A DNA stretch of 64,000 bases from JAOPZW01 sp963835295 (GTDB lineage Bacteria; Actinomycetota; Thermoleophilia; Solirubrobacterales; Solirubrobacteraceae): NCBI GenBank assembly GCA_963835295.1, contig CAWIEX010000011.1, forward strand, positions 682,001-746,000, given 5' to 3'. The position numbers and the translations under genes are program-made. Under the pieces are notes generated by a model. The model saw only the letters and a program-made list of their open reading frames with translations. It ran no database searches and was not told the DNA's origin. Shown piece by piece: positions 1 to 9,205 of the stretch (its first letter is position 1; each line of letters starts with the position of its first letter).

Positions 1-360
1 GACATCCCCTTCCACGCGCTGTGCATGCACCACCTGCTGCCCTTCCGGGGCGTCGCCCACATCGGCTACCTCCCGGGCGAGCGGATCATCGGGCTGTCCA
101 AGCTCGCTCGCGTCGTCGATCTCTTCGCGCGCGACCTGCAGGTCCAGGAGCGCTTGACCGAGCAGATCGCCGGCTGGCTCGACGCGCACCTGCGCGCCAG
201 GGGCCTCGGCGTCGTGCTCGAGGCCGAGCACCTGTGCATGACGCTGCGCGGCGTGCAGAAGCCCGGCGCGCGGACCGTGACCTCAGCGCTGCGCGGCACG
301 GTGCGCGACGACCCGCGCACCCGCCAGGAGTTCCTCGACCTGACGCGCCGGCGTCAGTAG
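1..360 (+). CDS. folE: GTP cyclohydrolase I, 3' part (5' end outside window)
   Basis: GTP cyclohydrolase I converts GTP to 7,8-dihydroneopterin triphosphate, the first step of folate synthesis, in the cytoplasm. The frame is open from base 1, so the N-terminal half lies outside the window. Visible family signatures are CMHHLLPFRG (zinc-ligand Cys and catalytic His region), the following HIGYLPGERIIGLSKLAR stretch, and HLCMTLRGVQKPGA, which carries the second zinc Cys. The C-terminus ends normally about 25 residues after the conserved TSALRG. The last codons overlap the end of the convergent smpB gene by 7 bases. Identification is by motif; only the missing start is uncertain. Confidence 0.95.
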   Translation, partial: DIPFHALCMHHLLPFRGVAHIGYLPGERIIGLSKLARVVDLFARDLQVQERLTEQIAGWLDAHLRARGLGVVLEAEHLCMTLRGVQKPGARTVTSALRGTVRDDPRTRQEFLDLTRRRQ

Positions 361-830
361 CGCTCGCTGATCGCGCGCTCGATGTCGCGCTGCTGGTCGC
401 GCAACTTCATCGACTCGCGCTTGTCGAAGCGATCCTTGCCGCGGCCGAGGGCGATCTCGACCTTGGCCCGCGCGCCCGAGAAGTAGATGCGCGTCGGCAC
501 CAGGGTCAGGCCGCGCTCCTGGGTCTGCGCGACCATGCGGTCGATCTCGCGCCGGTGGGCCAGGAGCTTGCGCGGGCGGTCGGGGTCGTGGTTCTCGCGG
601 CTGGCCGGCCCGTAGGGCGGGATGTGGACGTTGTGCAGCCACAGCTCGCCGTCGCGGACCTGCGCGTAGCCGTCCTTGATCTGCGCCGTGCCGCTGCGCA
701 GCGACTTCACCTCGGTGCCCGCGAGCACGACGCCGCACTCGACGCGGTCGGTCAGGTCGTAGCGGTAGCTCGCGTAGCGGTTGGTGGCGACGTCGCCCGG
801 CGCCACCTTGCGTTTCTTGCCTTTGGCCAT
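354..830 (-). CDS. smpB: SsrA-binding protein SmpB
   Basis: SmpB binds tmRNA and delivers it to stalled ribosomes for trans-translation. The 158-residue product has the usual family length. It shows the conserved core from about residue 14 (ATNRYASYRYDL), the GVVLAGTEVKSLR segment, and LHNVHIPPY. The LIPTRIYFSGARAKVEI-like beta strand follows. The C-terminal tail is basic, KDRFDKRESMKLRDQQRDI, and inserts in the mRNA path in characterised homologues. The ATG at 828-830 follows a purine-rich stretch on the minus strand. It faces folE convergently with a 7-base overlap and lies head to head with the secreted propeller gene. The tmRNA gene itself was not seen here. Confidence 0.97.
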   Translation of the reverse strand: MAKGKKRKVAPGDVATNRYASYRYDLTDRVECGVVLAGTEVKSLRSGTAQIKDGYAQVRDGELWLHNVHIPPYGPASRENHDPDRPRKLLAHRREIDRMVAQTQERGLTLVPTRIYFSGARAKVEIALGRGKDRFDKRESMKLRDQQRDIERAISERY

Positions 831-855
831 CGCCTTTCACAGTAGCCTCCCTGCG

Positions 856-2775
856 GTGAGGAGGGCTCTGGCCGCGGCCATCGTGCTCGCGCTGGGCACC
901 GGGGCCGCGCTGCCGGGCGCGGCCCCGGCCAAGCGCGCGCCGTCGCGCCTGCACGCCTTCTCGTCGTGCCCCGCGCTCGTCGGCTACGCCAAGGGGCACT
1001 TCGGCCGGACGCACGGCGCCCCGGCCGGCGGCGTGACGCCGCTCGCCGAGCCGGCGATCCCCGGGCGCGCGCCGACCGATACGAGCGCCCCGACCGCGGT
1101 CGCCAAGGAGGCCGCGCCGAGCTACTCGACCACCAACGTGCAGGAGGAGGGCGTCGACGAGCCCGACGTGGTCAAGACGGACGGCACGACGATCTTCACG
1201 GTCGCGGGCGACACGCTCTACGCCGTCGCCGCGACGGGCCCGGGCGCGCCGCGGATCACGGGGTCGCTGAAGCTCGGGCGCTCGGGCGGAGACCTCCTGC
1301 TGCAGGGCCAGCGCCTGCTCGTGATCCAGAGCGCGAGCACGCCGATCGGGATCGAGCCGGTCGCCGGCGGCGGGGCGCCCCGGCTGGCGGTCGCGCCCGT
1401 CTCGGGCAAGACCATCCTCACCGAGGTCGACGTGCGCGACCCGGCCGCTTTGAAGGTCGCGCGCACGCTGACGCTCGACGGCCAGTACGTCAACGCGCGC
1501 CAGAACGGCGCCACCGCGCGCGTCGTGCTCTCCTCGACGCCGCGCGCCTACGCCGTCGCCGGTGTGCGCGGCCGGGCGTCGGGCTGGCTGCCCCGCTCGC
1601 GCTTCGTCTCGCGGATCTCGGGACGCCACCGCACGCGGACGATGGTCGCGTGCCGCGCGGTGCGCCGGCCGCCGGCCTTCTCGGGCCTCGGCACGGTCTC
1701 GGTCCTCACCATCGACCTCGACAAGGGCCTGTGGGAGGTCGACGCCGACGCGGTGATGACCGACGCGCAGACCGTCTACGGCTCGACGAGCCACCTGTAC
1801 GTCGCGACCCAGCGCTGGATCGACCCGCAGACCCCGGCCGGCGACCTGCCGAAGACCACGACGCTCATCCACCGCTTCGACGTCTCCGACCCCGACCACA
1901 CGACCTATGAGGCCAGCGGCGAGGTCCCCGGCTACCTGCTCAACCAGTACTCACTCTCCGAGAAGGGCGGCGACCTGCGCGTGGCCTCGACGGCCGATCC
2001 CGTGTGGTGGCGCGGCCAGCAGCAGGGCTCGTCGCAGAGCGAGGTGACCGTCCTGCGCCGCGACGGCGCGACGCTCGCCCCCATCGGGCGCGTCTCCGGG
2101 CTGGGCCAGGGGCAGCGCATCTACTCCGTGCGCTTCATCGGCGACGTCGGCTACGTCGTGACCTTCCGCCAGGTCGATCCGCTCTACACGATCGACCTGT
2201 CCGACCCCACGGCCCCGAAGGTGCTCGGCGAGCTCGAGCTGCTCGGCTACTCCGCCTACCTGCACCCGATCGCCCCCGACCTCCTGCTCGGCATCGGGCA
2301 GGACGCGACGCCGGAGGGCCACACCAAGGGCGTGCAGGTGTCGCTCTTCGGCGTCGGCGACCCGGCCCATCCCAAGCTGCTGGCCCAGCACGCGCTCGGC
2401 GCCGCGTCGTCGTCGCAGGTCGAGTTCGACAGCCACGCCTTCCTCTACTGGGCCCCGCGCCAGCTCGTCGTGCTGCCGGTCCAGGTCTTCGACGCCGGCG
2501 CCGGCAAGTCGTCGTCGCCGGGGTTCACCGGCGCGGTGGCGCTGACCGTCGCCCCGTCGGGCATCGCCGAGGCGGGCCGCGTCGCGCACGACCCGACCGA
2601 CGGCTACGTCCCGCCGATCACGCGCTCGGTCGTCATCGGCGACCAGCTGCTGACGGTCTCCGACGGCGGGGTGCTGGCGAGCGCGCTCGACGGCTTCGGG
2701 CGGCTCGGGTGGGTGGCCTTCCCGCAGCCGCCGGCGACGTCGTCGCCGGGGTCACCTGGGCCAGCGCCGCGCTGA
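856..2775 (+). CDS. Secreted beta-propeller domain protein
   Basis: The product is probably exported and folded as a beta-propeller. I chose GTG 856 as the start: it lies outside the divergent smpB gene and gives an arginine pair followed by a hydrophobic signal segment (ALAAAIVLALG) with an Ala-rich cleavage region. The mature part carries the signature NVQEEGVDEPDVVKTDG, typical of the Beta_propel family (PF09826, COG4880). Repeated blade-like segments follow, such as VDVRDPAAL, FDVSDPDHT and IDLSDPTAPKVLGELE. It has about 639 residues with no C-terminal membrane anchor. The biochemical role of the family is not established. A strong hairpin lies just downstream. Confidence 0.85.
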   Translation: MRRALAAAIVLALGTGAALPGAAPAKRAPSRLHAFSSCPALVGYAKGHFGRTHGAPAGGVTPLAEPAIPGRAPTDTSAPTAVAKEAAPSYSTTNVQEEGVDEPDVVKTDGTTIFTVAGDTLYAVAATGPGAPRITGSLKLGRSGGDLLLQGQRLLVIQSASTPIGIEPVAGGGAPRLAVAPVSGKTILTEVDVRDPAALKVARTLTLDGQYVNARQNGATARVVLSSTPRAYAVAGVRGRASGWLPRSRFVSRISGRHRTRTMVACRAVRRPPAFSGLGTVSVLTIDLDKGLWEVDADAVMTDAQTVYGSTSHLYVATQRWIDPQTPAGDLPKTTTLIHRFDVSDPDHTTYEASGEVPGYLLNQYSLSEKGGDLRVASTADPVWWRGQQQGSSQSEVTVLRRDGATLAPIGRVSGLGQGQRIYSVRFIGDVGYVVTFRQVDPLYTIDLSDPTAPKVLGELELLGYSAYLHPIAPDLLLGIGQDATPEGHTKGVQVSLFGVGDPAHPKLLAQHALGAASSSQVEFDSHAFLYWAPRQLVVLPVQVFDAGAGKSSSPGFTGAVALTVAPSGIAEAGRVAHDPTDGYVPPITRSVVIGDQLLTVSDGGVLASALDGFGRLGWVAFPQPPATSSPGSPGPAPR

Positions 2776-2851
2776 GCGCGGTTCTTCGTCTGCGTTTGCT
2801 TGCTGCGCAGCGCTTACTGCCTCATCGAGGGAAGGGAGTGAGCGGCGGGCG

Positions 2852-2906
2852 CAGGGGGTGGGCTCGCTTGGGGGTCATAGTGACTCCCAATGGAGCCCAC
2901 CCCCTG
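2852..2906. terminator. Bidirectional hairpin terminator
   Basis: A perfect 14-bp inverted repeat (CAGGGGGTGGGCTC at 2852-2865 and its complement at 2893-2906) encloses a second 7-bp stem (2871-2877 with 2881-2888 region, one G-T pair). It sits between two convergent genes, the propeller gene and the esterase gene. There is no long T-run on either side, so an intrinsic, GC-rich actinobacterial type of terminator is inferred. Confidence 0.7.
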
Positions 2907-2930
2907 GCGCGTCTCGAAAGGCGGACGACC

Positions 2931-3890
2931 CTAAGCCGCGTCGACCGCAGCCCGCAGGAACGCGTACTGCTCCGCCCGCGCCGCCGCCGTCACCCGCAGC
3001 GGGAAGGCGTTGAAGCCGTGGATCGCCTCCGGCCACGTGCGCAGCTCGGCGCGCGCGCCCGAGGTCGCCCAGCGCGCGTGCATGAACAGCGAGTCGTCGA
3101 GCAGTGGGTCCAGCGTGCCGACGGTGAAGAGCGCGGGCGGCATGTCGTGCAGCTCGGCGTAGAGGGGCGAGATGTCCGGGTCGCGGCGCGCCTCCTCGCT
3201 CAGGCCCGGCAGGAACATGTCGCCGAAGTGGTGCAGGATCGGCGTGGAGAGGATGAGGTTGCGCTCGCCCCACAGGCGCTGGCTGGGCGTCATCGACAGG
3301 TCGAAGGCGCCGTAGATGAGGTTGGCCGCGGCGAAGGCGCCGGTGATCGCGTGGCGGTCGCGCAGGCGCAGGAGGGTGACGGCGCTCAGGTGGCCGCCCG
3401 CCGAGTCGCCGCCGATCGTCGCCACGGGCGGGAGGCCGAGCGCCTCGAGGCCGTCGCGCACGAGCCACAGCGCCGCGTCCTCGCAGTCGTCGCAGGCCGC
3501 GGGATACGGGTGCTCGGGCGCCAGGCGGTAGTCGACGCTCACCGCGCACAGGCCCGTGGCGTCGGCGAGCTCGACGAGCAGCGGGTCCTGGAGGTCCGCC
3601 GCGCTCAGGGCCCACCCGCCGCCGTGGATGTGCAGGTAGGCGCCCACGGCCGTCTGCTCGGGCGCGACGACGCGCAGCGCGATCGGCCCCGAGCGGCCTT
3701 CGATCGTCAGGTCGCGCGCGCGCTCGGGGAGAAAGCGCGGAGCCGGGAAGATGCCGCCGCCCTCGCGGCGCTGGCGGCGAGCCTCCTCGACGGGCATCTC
3801 GTGGGTCGCCGGGTTGGCGGCGAGCTGGCGCTCGAGCTCGGCATTGAACGCCCGCGTCTCGGCGGGCACGTCGTCGGCCACGGCGGTCAT
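2931..3890 (-). CDS. Alpha/beta hydrolase, HSL-family esterase
   Basis: A 319-residue carboxylesterase/lipase-like hydrolase of the hormone-sensitive-lipase family, probably cytoplasmic as no signal peptide is visible. It shows the oxyanion-hole motif HIHGGGW, the YRLAPEHPYPA signature, the nucleophile elbow GGDSAGGH (catalytic Ser), an acid segment TLDPLLDDS (Asp) and a late AIHGFNAFP (His). These give a complete Ser-Asp-His triad. The natural substrate cannot be read from sequence. It ends near the shared terminator and starts 9 bases downstream of the RNase R-like gene, so it may be the last gene of the ctpA-rnr transcript. Confidence 0.9.
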   Translation of the reverse strand: MTAVADDVPAETRAFNAELERQLAANPATHEMPVEEARRQRREGGGIFPAPRFLPERARDLTIEGRSGPIALRVVAPEQTAVGAYLHIHGGGWALSAADLQDPLLVELADATGLCAVSVDYRLAPEHPYPAACDDCEDAALWLVRDGLEALGLPPVATIGGDSAGGHLSAVTLLRLRDRHAITGAFAAANLIYGAFDLSMTPSQRLWGERNLILSTPILHHFGDMFLPGLSEEARRDPDISPLYAELHDMPPALFTVGTLDPLLDDSLFMHARWATSGARAELRTWPEAIHGFNAFPLRVTAAARAEQYAFLRAAVDAA

Positions 3891-3899
3891 GGCCCGATC

Positions 3900-5624
3900 C
3901 TATGACTCAGGGATGCCGACGAGGTCGAGGTCCACGCGTCCGCGCGGAGCGTCGACCTGTCGGACCGCGACGCGCACCGGGTCGCCGAGCCGGATGACCC
4001 CGCCCGTGCGCGTGCCCAGCAGCATCGTCCCCTGCTCGTTGAGCTCCCACCAGTCGCCGCGCAGACGGCGCACGGGCAGCATCCCCTGGTAGTCGCCGCC
4101 GAAGGTCACGAAGGCGCCGGCGCCGATGAGACCCGTGACCTCGCCGTCATAGACGGTGTCCCAGCCGCCTTCGTACATGTCGCGCTCGAGCAGGAAGCAG
4201 CGCGCGACGTCGTCGGCGTCGCGCTCGATGACCATCGCGTCGCGCTCGCGCGCCGAGGTCCACTCTGCCGCCTCGTCGAGCGCGCCCGCGCGCGGGGCGT
4301 CCTCGCCCCCGCCCACCGCGCTGAGCAGCGCGCGGTGGCAGACGAGGTCGGGGTAGCGGCGGATGGGCGACGTGAAGTGGCAGTAGTGCGACGAGCGCAG
4401 CCCAGCGTGGCCGAGGTTCGCCGGCGAGTAGCGGGCCTGCTTGAGGGAGCGCAGGACGAGCGACGTGAGGGCCAGGCGGCCATGCCCGGTGCGGCGCACG
4501 TGCTGGTCGACGAGCACCGAGCACTGCGCGACGATGTCCGCCGCCGCCGAGGGCGCGAGCGGCTCGGGCACCGGCGGCGTCGCGATGTCCAGCGACGCGA
4601 GCTGATCGACGAGGCGCAGCACCGATTGCGGCTCCGGGCGCTCGTGGACGCGATAGAGCGTCGGGATCGAGCGCTCGTCGAGCATCGTGGCCACGGCCTC
4701 GTTGGCGGCGATCATCAGATGCTCGATGAGCCGATGCGACTCGGTCTGGACCGAGGCCACCACTTCGACCAGGTGGCCCCGGCGATCGAAGGCGAACTCG
4801 GGCTCCACCGACTCGATGGCCAGCGCGCCGCGGCTCTCGCGGCGGGCCTGGAGCGCCCTCGCCGCCGCGCGGGCGGCGGCGAGCGGCTGCGCCCACGGCT
4901 CCTGCGGGTCCTCGGAGCCGGCGAAGATCCGGTCCACGCGGTCGTAGTCCAGGCGCTCGTCGGAGCGGATCAGGGAGCGATAGAAGGACGCCTTGACGGT
5001 CTCCGCGCCGCGCAGCTCGAGCTCGACGGTGACCGCCAGGCGATCGACCCCAGGGCGCAGCGAGCAGGCGTCGTTCGACAGCGCCTCGGGGAGCATCGGC
5101 TCGACCGCGCCCGGAACGTAGACCGAGGTCGAGCGCCGGTAGGCCTCGCGGTCGATTGCCGCGCCGGGGCGCACGTAGGCCGAGACGTCGGCGATGTGGA
5201 CCCAGACGCGCCAGCGATCGTCGCCCAGGGCCTCGCACGAGATCGCGTCGTCGAAGTCGCGGGCCGTGACGGGGTCGATGGTGAAGGTCGGCAGCAGGGT
5301 GAGGTCGCGGCGGGCGACGTCGGGCGGGCGGGCCTCCCTGGCGGCCCGCTCGACGCCGGCCGGGAACGAGCGCCGCAGGCCGCGATCGAGCATCAGCGCC
5401 TCGAGGACGTCGCGGGCGACGTCCGGGCGTCCGAGCACGCGCGCGATCTTGTGGCGCCCGCCCTTCGCGTTGGGATGCAGCAGCACCAGTCGCCCGGGGC
5501 GCGCGTCGCGCGAGCGCTCGACCGTCACCCGCCGCCCGCGCCCGAAGAAGGCCTCGCCGACGAGGAAGCGCCCGCGCTGCTCGAGCAGGACGACGCGCGG
5601 CGGGGCGTCGGTCAGGACGGGCAC
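3900..5624 (-). CDS. rnr: RNase R / RNase II family 3'-5' exoribonuclease
   Basis: A hydrolytic 3'-5' exoribonuclease acting on mRNA and structured RNA. The RNB catalytic domain is clear: FTIDPVTARDFDDAIS carries the metal-binding aspartates, followed by VWVHIADVSAYV, the YVPGAVEPMLPEALS segment and HFTSPIRRYPDLV. A C-terminal S1-like domain follows (VTGLIGAGAFVTFGG). At 574 residues it is shorter than E. coli RNase R. The N-terminal region before the RNB domain is only about 115 residues, so the usual pair of cold-shock domains is reduced. It overlaps the 3' end of the upstream ctpA gene by 13 bases, which suggests translational coupling. Confidence 0.9.
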   Translation of the reverse strand: MPVLTDAPPRVVLLEQRGRFLVGEAFFGRGRRVTVERSRDARPGRLVLLHPNAKGGRHKIARVLGRPDVARDVLEALMLDRGLRRSFPAGVERAAREARPPDVARRDLTLLPTFTIDPVTARDFDDAISCEALGDDRWRVWVHIADVSAYVRPGAAIDREAYRRSTSVYVPGAVEPMLPEALSNDACSLRPGVDRLAVTVELELRGAETVKASFYRSLIRSDERLDYDRVDRIFAGSEDPQEPWAQPLAAARAAARALQARRESRGALAIESVEPEFAFDRRGHLVEVVASVQTESHRLIEHLMIAANEAVATMLDERSIPTLYRVHERPEPQSVLRLVDQLASLDIATPPVPEPLAPSAAADIVAQCSVLVDQHVRRTGHGRLALTSLVLRSLKQARYSPANLGHAGLRSSHYCHFTSPIRRYPDLVCHRALLSAVGGGEDAPRAGALDEAAEWTSARERDAMVIERDADDVARCFLLERDMYEGGWDTVYDGEVTGLIGAGAFVTFGGDYQGMLPVRRLRGDWWELNEQGTMLLGTRTGGVIRLGDPVRVAVRQVDAPRGRVDLDLVGIPES

Positions 5625-6868
5625 TTGGCGCCCGTGACGGCCATGGCCCGGTCGAGGCCCTCGTCGGTCTTCGTCTTGGGGTCGTCCTTGGCCCGGACGT
5701 CGGGGATGATCCCCTTGCCGGTGGAGACGCCCTTGCCGCCGAGGTTGCGGCCCTTGGGCGTGAAGTACTGGCCGGCCGTGATGTCCAGCGCGCCGCCGTT
5801 GGAGAGCTCGAGGACCTCCTGGAAGACGCCCTTGCCGAAGGTCTCGGTGCCTACCACCGTCGCGCGATCACGGTCCTGCAGCGCGCCGGTGACGATCTCG
5901 GAGGCCGAGGCCGTGTCCCCGTTGACGAGCACCGACATCGGCGCCGTGGGGACGACCGGGTCACCGGTGGCGCGCAGCGTCTGCTCCTTGACCGCCCGCC
6001 CGCGCGTGGTGACGATCGGGCCGTCCTTGAGGAAGGCCGAGGCGATGAGCTGCGCCTCGGACACCAGGCCGCCGCCGTTGTCGCGCAGGTCGAGCACGAA
6101 GACCTTGGCGCCGCGCTTCTGCAGCTTGCGCAGCGCAGCGTAGACCTCGGCGTGCGCGCCGGAGCTGAACTGCGACAGGCGCACGACGCCGACCTGGCAT
6201 CCGCCCGAGGAGCGCAGCTGGGAGGCGACGACCGGCACGGTCACCGTCGAGCGTGACACGGTCTTCGTATAGCGCTTGGCGCCGCGAAGCCAGGTGAGGC
6301 GCACCTGGCTGCCGGGCGGGCCCTTGACCCGGTCAACGGACTCCTGCTGCGACAGGCCGGCGAGGTCGTGCCCGTCGGCGGCGACGATGACGTCCCCCTG
6401 GTGCAGGCCGGCCCGCTTGGCCGGCGAGCCGTCGTAGACCGCGTCGACGCGCAGGCCCTTGGGATGGCGCGAGACCTGGAGCCCGACGCCCGAGAACTCG
6501 GAGTTCTGCGCGTCCTTGAAGCGCTTGTACTGGGCGGGGTCGAAGTAGTTGGAGAAGCGGTCGCCGAGCTTGCTCACCACGCCGGCGATGGCGTCGTCGG
6601 CCAGCGCCGACTTGGGGATCTGCCGATAGTACGTGTCGTGCACGCGGTCGATCGCCTCCTTGACGACCGCGGTGTCGCTGTCGCCGACGAGCGCGTCGCG
6701 CACCGGTCCCGGCAGCCAGTCCGAGTGCCGGCCGCCCAGCCAGGTCCCGAGCAGCAGCACGACGACCACGAGGGCGACGAGCGGGACGAAGCGGGGAACG
6801 GGCGCGAGCCGACGCAAGGCCCACAGGGTACGAGGCCGCACGCCGGCGGGCCGCAGGGGCCGTGCCAT
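5612..6868 (-). CDS. S41 family C-terminal processing peptidase (CtpA-like)
   Basis: A membrane-anchored serine protease facing outside the cytoplasm. The 418-residue product has one N-terminal membrane segment (FVPLVALVVVVLLLGTWLG, about residues 27-45). A PDZ domain follows (GVGLQVSRHPKGLRV through AGLHQGDVIVAADG). The S41 protease core contains VFVLDLRDNGGGL, the nucleophile region NGDTASASEIVTGAL (Ser) and the general-base Lys in GTETFGKGVFQ. Family members trim C-termini of envelope proteins. It begins 14 bases from the divergent DsbA-fold gene and overlaps rnr at its 3' end. The specific substrate is unknown. Confidence 0.92.
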   Translation of the reverse strand: MARPLRPAGVRPRTLWALRRLAPVPRFVPLVALVVVVLLLGTWLGGRHSDWLPGPVRDALVGDSDTAVVKEAIDRVHDTYYRQIPKSALADDAIAGVVSKLGDRFSNYFDPAQYKRFKDAQNSEFSGVGLQVSRHPKGLRVDAVYDGSPAKRAGLHQGDVIVAADGHDLAGLSQQESVDRVKGPPGSQVRLTWLRGAKRYTKTVSRSTVTVPVVASQLRSSGGCQVGVVRLSQFSSGAHAEVYAALRKLQKRGAKVFVLDLRDNGGGLVSEAQLIASAFLKDGPIVTTRGRAVKEQTLRATGDPVVPTAPMSVLVNGDTASASEIVTGALQDRDRATVVGTETFGKGVFQEVLELSNGGALDITAGQYFTPKGRNLGGKGVSTGKGIIPDVRAKDDPKTKTDEGLDRAMAVTGAKCPS

Positions 6869-6882
6869 GATCGGGGGCGCCG

Positions 6883-7470
6883 ATGAGCGAGCCGACCTTC
6901 TACTACGACTTCAACTCGCCCTACGCCTATCTGGCCGCGCACCGGGTCGACGAGGTCCTCCCCGTTCGCCCGCGCTGGCAGCCGATCGCCTTCGGCGCGC
7001 TGATCCGCCAGATCGGCAAGGTGCCGTGGTCGCTGCAGGCAAGCCCGGCACGCGAGCGCGGCCAGCGCGAGTGCGAGCGGCGGACCGCCGCGCTCGGCCT
7101 CCCGCTGCATTGGCCCGACGGTTGGCCGGACCGCAACTACTCGATCCTGGTCCTGCGCGCCGCCCTCATCGCCGCCGAGCACGACCGTCTGCGCGAGTTC
7201 TCGCTGGCCGCCTTCCGCCGCGGGCTGGGCGAGGGCGGCGACCTGCGCGAGCGCGACACGGTCCTCGCGTGCGCGCGCGACGCCGGGATCGACCCCGACG
7301 CCGTCGCTCGGGGCGTCGAGGGGCCCGAGGTCAAGCAGCGCCTGCGCGACGCGACCGACGCGGCGATCGCCCGCGGCATCACCGGCGTGCCGACCGTCGC
7401 GGTCGGCGACGAGCTGTTCTGGGGCGACGACCGCCTCGAGGACGCCGCGGCGGCGCTGACGCGAGGCTAG
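6883..7470 (+). CDS. DsbA-fold protein, 2-hydroxychromene-2-carboxylate isomerase-like
   Basis: The 195-residue protein belongs to the DsbA/kappa-GST thioredoxin-fold family. It begins FYYDFNSPYAYLAAHR, the hallmark of the HCCA isomerase-like branch, where the Ser after Asn-x takes the place of the CxxC cysteine. It ends with the typical cis-Pro loop GITGVPTVAVGDELFWGDDRL. No CxxC pair or signal peptide is visible, so a cytoplasmic glutathione- or mycothiol-linked isomerase or transferase is more likely than a disulfide oxidase. It is divergent from ctpA and its stop overlaps the ftsX stop region by 4 bases. The actual substrate is not predictable. Confidence 0.85.
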   Translation: MSEPTFYYDFNSPYAYLAAHRVDEVLPVRPRWQPIAFGALIRQIGKVPWSLQASPARERGQRECERRTAALGLPLHWPDGWPDRNYSILVLRAALIAAEHDRLREFSLAAFRRGLGEGGDLRERDTVLACARDAGIDPDAVARGVEGPEVKQRLRDATDAAIARGITGVPTVAVGDELFWGDDRLEDAAAALTRG

Positions 7471-8363
7471 ACCCGCAGGAAGCGGCGCAGCGAGAGCCCC
7501 GACCCGGCGGCGCTCACCCCGACCGACGCGGCCAGCAGCACGCCCACGAGCACGCCGAGGTGGATCGTCTTCGGCGCGGCGAGCAGGGCGAACTGGCTGA
7601 TGAGCGGGTCGAGCAGGGCGATCTTGCCCACCAGGAGCAGGAGGATCGCCATCAACCCCCCGAGCGCGCCCAGGACGATGCCCTCGATGACGAACGGCCA
7701 GCGGATGAACCAGTCCGTCGCGCCCACGAGCTTCATGACCTCGACCTCGCGCCGGCGCGAGAAGAGGGAGAGCCGGATCGTGTTGGAGACGAGCAGGACG
7801 CTCGCGACGACGAGCAGCACGGCGAGCAGGCCGGTCGTGAGCTTCACGACGCGCGTGGCCACGAGGATCTTCTGCGTGTCGTCCTTGGAGTTCTTGACCG
7901 TGTCGATGGCCGGGTCGATCGTCGTGTGCCCGCCGCCGGGCGCGCTGGGACTCAGCGCGTCGCGCAGCTTCAGCGCGTTGTCGGGCTTGTCGGGCGTGAC
8001 GCGGAAGGTGTCGGGCAGCGGGTTGGAGCCCAGCAGGTCGTAGGCCTCCGGGTAGCGCGCCTTCTGCTCCTTGAGCGCAGCGGCCTTGGAGAGGTACTGG
8101 ACCTTGCCCACGTGGTCGACCTTGTCGTCGAGCAGGCGCTGGACGCGGGCGACGTCGTCGGGCTTGGCGTCGGTCTTGAGGTAGACGTTGACCAGCACCC
8201 GGCTGCGCACGTCGTTGGCCGCGCCGGTCGTGGCCTGCACGACGGGGATGAAGACGCCGAGCACGAGCACGGTGACGAGCACCGAGGCCATGGCCGCGAA
8301 GCTCGGGACGGCGTTGCGCGACATCGAGCGCAGCGCCTCGCGCAGGAAGAAGCCGATGCGCAT
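7467..8363 (-). CDS. ftsX: Cell division protein FtsX (permease-like)
   Basis: FtsX is the membrane partner of FtsE; the pair controls peptidoglycan hydrolases at the division site. The 298-residue protein has a short cytoplasmic N-terminus and TM1 (AAMASVLVTVLVLGVFIPVV). A large extracytoplasmic loop of about 120 residues begins RVLVNVYLKTDAKPDDV. Three further TM segments follow, typical of the FtsX/ABC3 fold, with the conserved NTIRLSLFSRRREVEVMKLVGAT between TM2 and TM3. Its ATG shares one base with the ftsE stop (TGATG), so the pair is an operon. Confidence 0.95.
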   Translation of the reverse strand: MRIGFFLREALRSMSRNAVPSFAAMASVLVTVLVLGVFIPVVQATTGAANDVRSRVLVNVYLKTDAKPDDVARVQRLLDDKVDHVGKVQYLSKAAALKEQKARYPEAYDLLGSNPLPDTFRVTPDKPDNALKLRDALSPSAPGGGHTTIDPAIDTVKNSKDDTQKILVATRVVKLTTGLLAVLLVVASVLLVSNTIRLSLFSRRREVEVMKLVGATDWFIRWPFVIEGIVLGALGGLMAILLLLVGKIALLDPLISQFALLAAPKTIHLGVLVGVLLAASVGVSAAGSGLSLRRFLRV

Positions 8364-9205
8364 CAGTCGCGGAAGGCCTCGTCGAAGTCGTCGCCCGGCT
8401 CGCGGACCCGCCGGGGGGCCGGCGCCGGCTCGCGCAGCAGGGCGCCGAACTCGGCGGTCGACATGTCGCGCGGCGCGTAGAGGCCCGAGACCTCGTCGCG
8501 GATGATGCGCCCGCTGGAGAGCTCGATCACGCGCCGGCGCATGCGGTCGACCATGGCCGAGTCGTGGGTGGCGACGATGACCGTCGTCCCCGTGCGATTG
8601 ATGCGGTACAGCAGCTGCATGATCCCGATCGAGGTCTCGGGGTCGAGGTTGCCGGTCGGCTCGTCGGCCAGCAGCAGCGGCGGGTGGTTGACGAACGCGC
8701 GCGCCACCGACACGCGCTGCTGCTCGCCGCCGGAGAGCTGGTCGGGGAAGTGGTGCAGCTTGGTCGACAGGCCCGTGAGGCGCAGGATGTCCGGGACCTT
8801 GGCGCGGACCTCCTTGCGCGAGCTGCCCGTGACCTGCAGCGCGTAGGCGACGTTGTCGTGCACCGTGCGGTTGGGCAGCAACTTGAAGTCCTGGAAGACG
8901 ACCCCGAGGTTGCGCCGGAAGAAGGGCACCTTCTTGCGCGTGATCTCGGCCAAGTCGCGCCCCGCGACGCGGATCGTCCCGGACGTCGGCTCGAGCTCCT
9001 TGATGAGCAGGCGCATGACCGTCGACTTGCCCGACCCCGTCGAGCCGACGAGGAAGACGAACTCACCGCGCCCGACCGTGAAGGAGGCGTCGTCGAGACC
9101 CATCCCGTTGTCGTAGCGCTTGCTGACGCGGCGAAACTCGACGACCGGTGGTGCGGTCGGATGCGCCGCCTCGCGAGCGAGGATTTCGGCTTCAGTCGTG
9201 GCCAT
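8363..9205 (-). CDS. ftsE: Cell division ATP-binding protein FtsE
   Basis: ABC ATPase partner of FtsX. I start at ATG 9205, which gives MATTEAEIL and a 280-residue product; the frame stays open further upstream but without coding character. Motifs in order are Walker A GSTGSGKST, Q-loop VVFQDFKLLP, signature LSGGEQQR, Walker B LLLADEPTGNLDP and H-loop VIVATHD. The family core ends near residue 230. A roughly 50-residue Pro/Arg/Asp-rich tail follows, longer than in E. coli FtsE, as often seen in actinobacteria. Its stop overlaps the ftsX start by one base. Confidence 0.95.
   Translation of the reverse strand: MATTEAEILAREAAHPTAPPVVEFRRVSKRYDNGMGLDDASFTVGRGEFVFLVGSTGSGKSTVMRLLIKELEPTSGTIRVAGRDLAEITRKKVPFFRRNLGVVFQDFKLLPNRTVHDNVAYALQVTGSSRKEVRAKVPDILRLTGLSTKLHHFPDQLSGGEQQRVSVARAFVNHPPLLLADEPTGNLDPETSIGIMQLLYRINRTGTTVIVATHDSAMVDRMRRRVIELSSGRIIRDEVSGLYAPRDMSTAEFGALLREPAPAPRRVREPGDDFDEAFRD

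Noticed and set aside
781..855. Upstream ATG 781 for the beta-propeller protein
   Set aside because: It lies inside smpB and would place a signal peptide 25 residues from the N-terminus; GTG 856 starts just before it.
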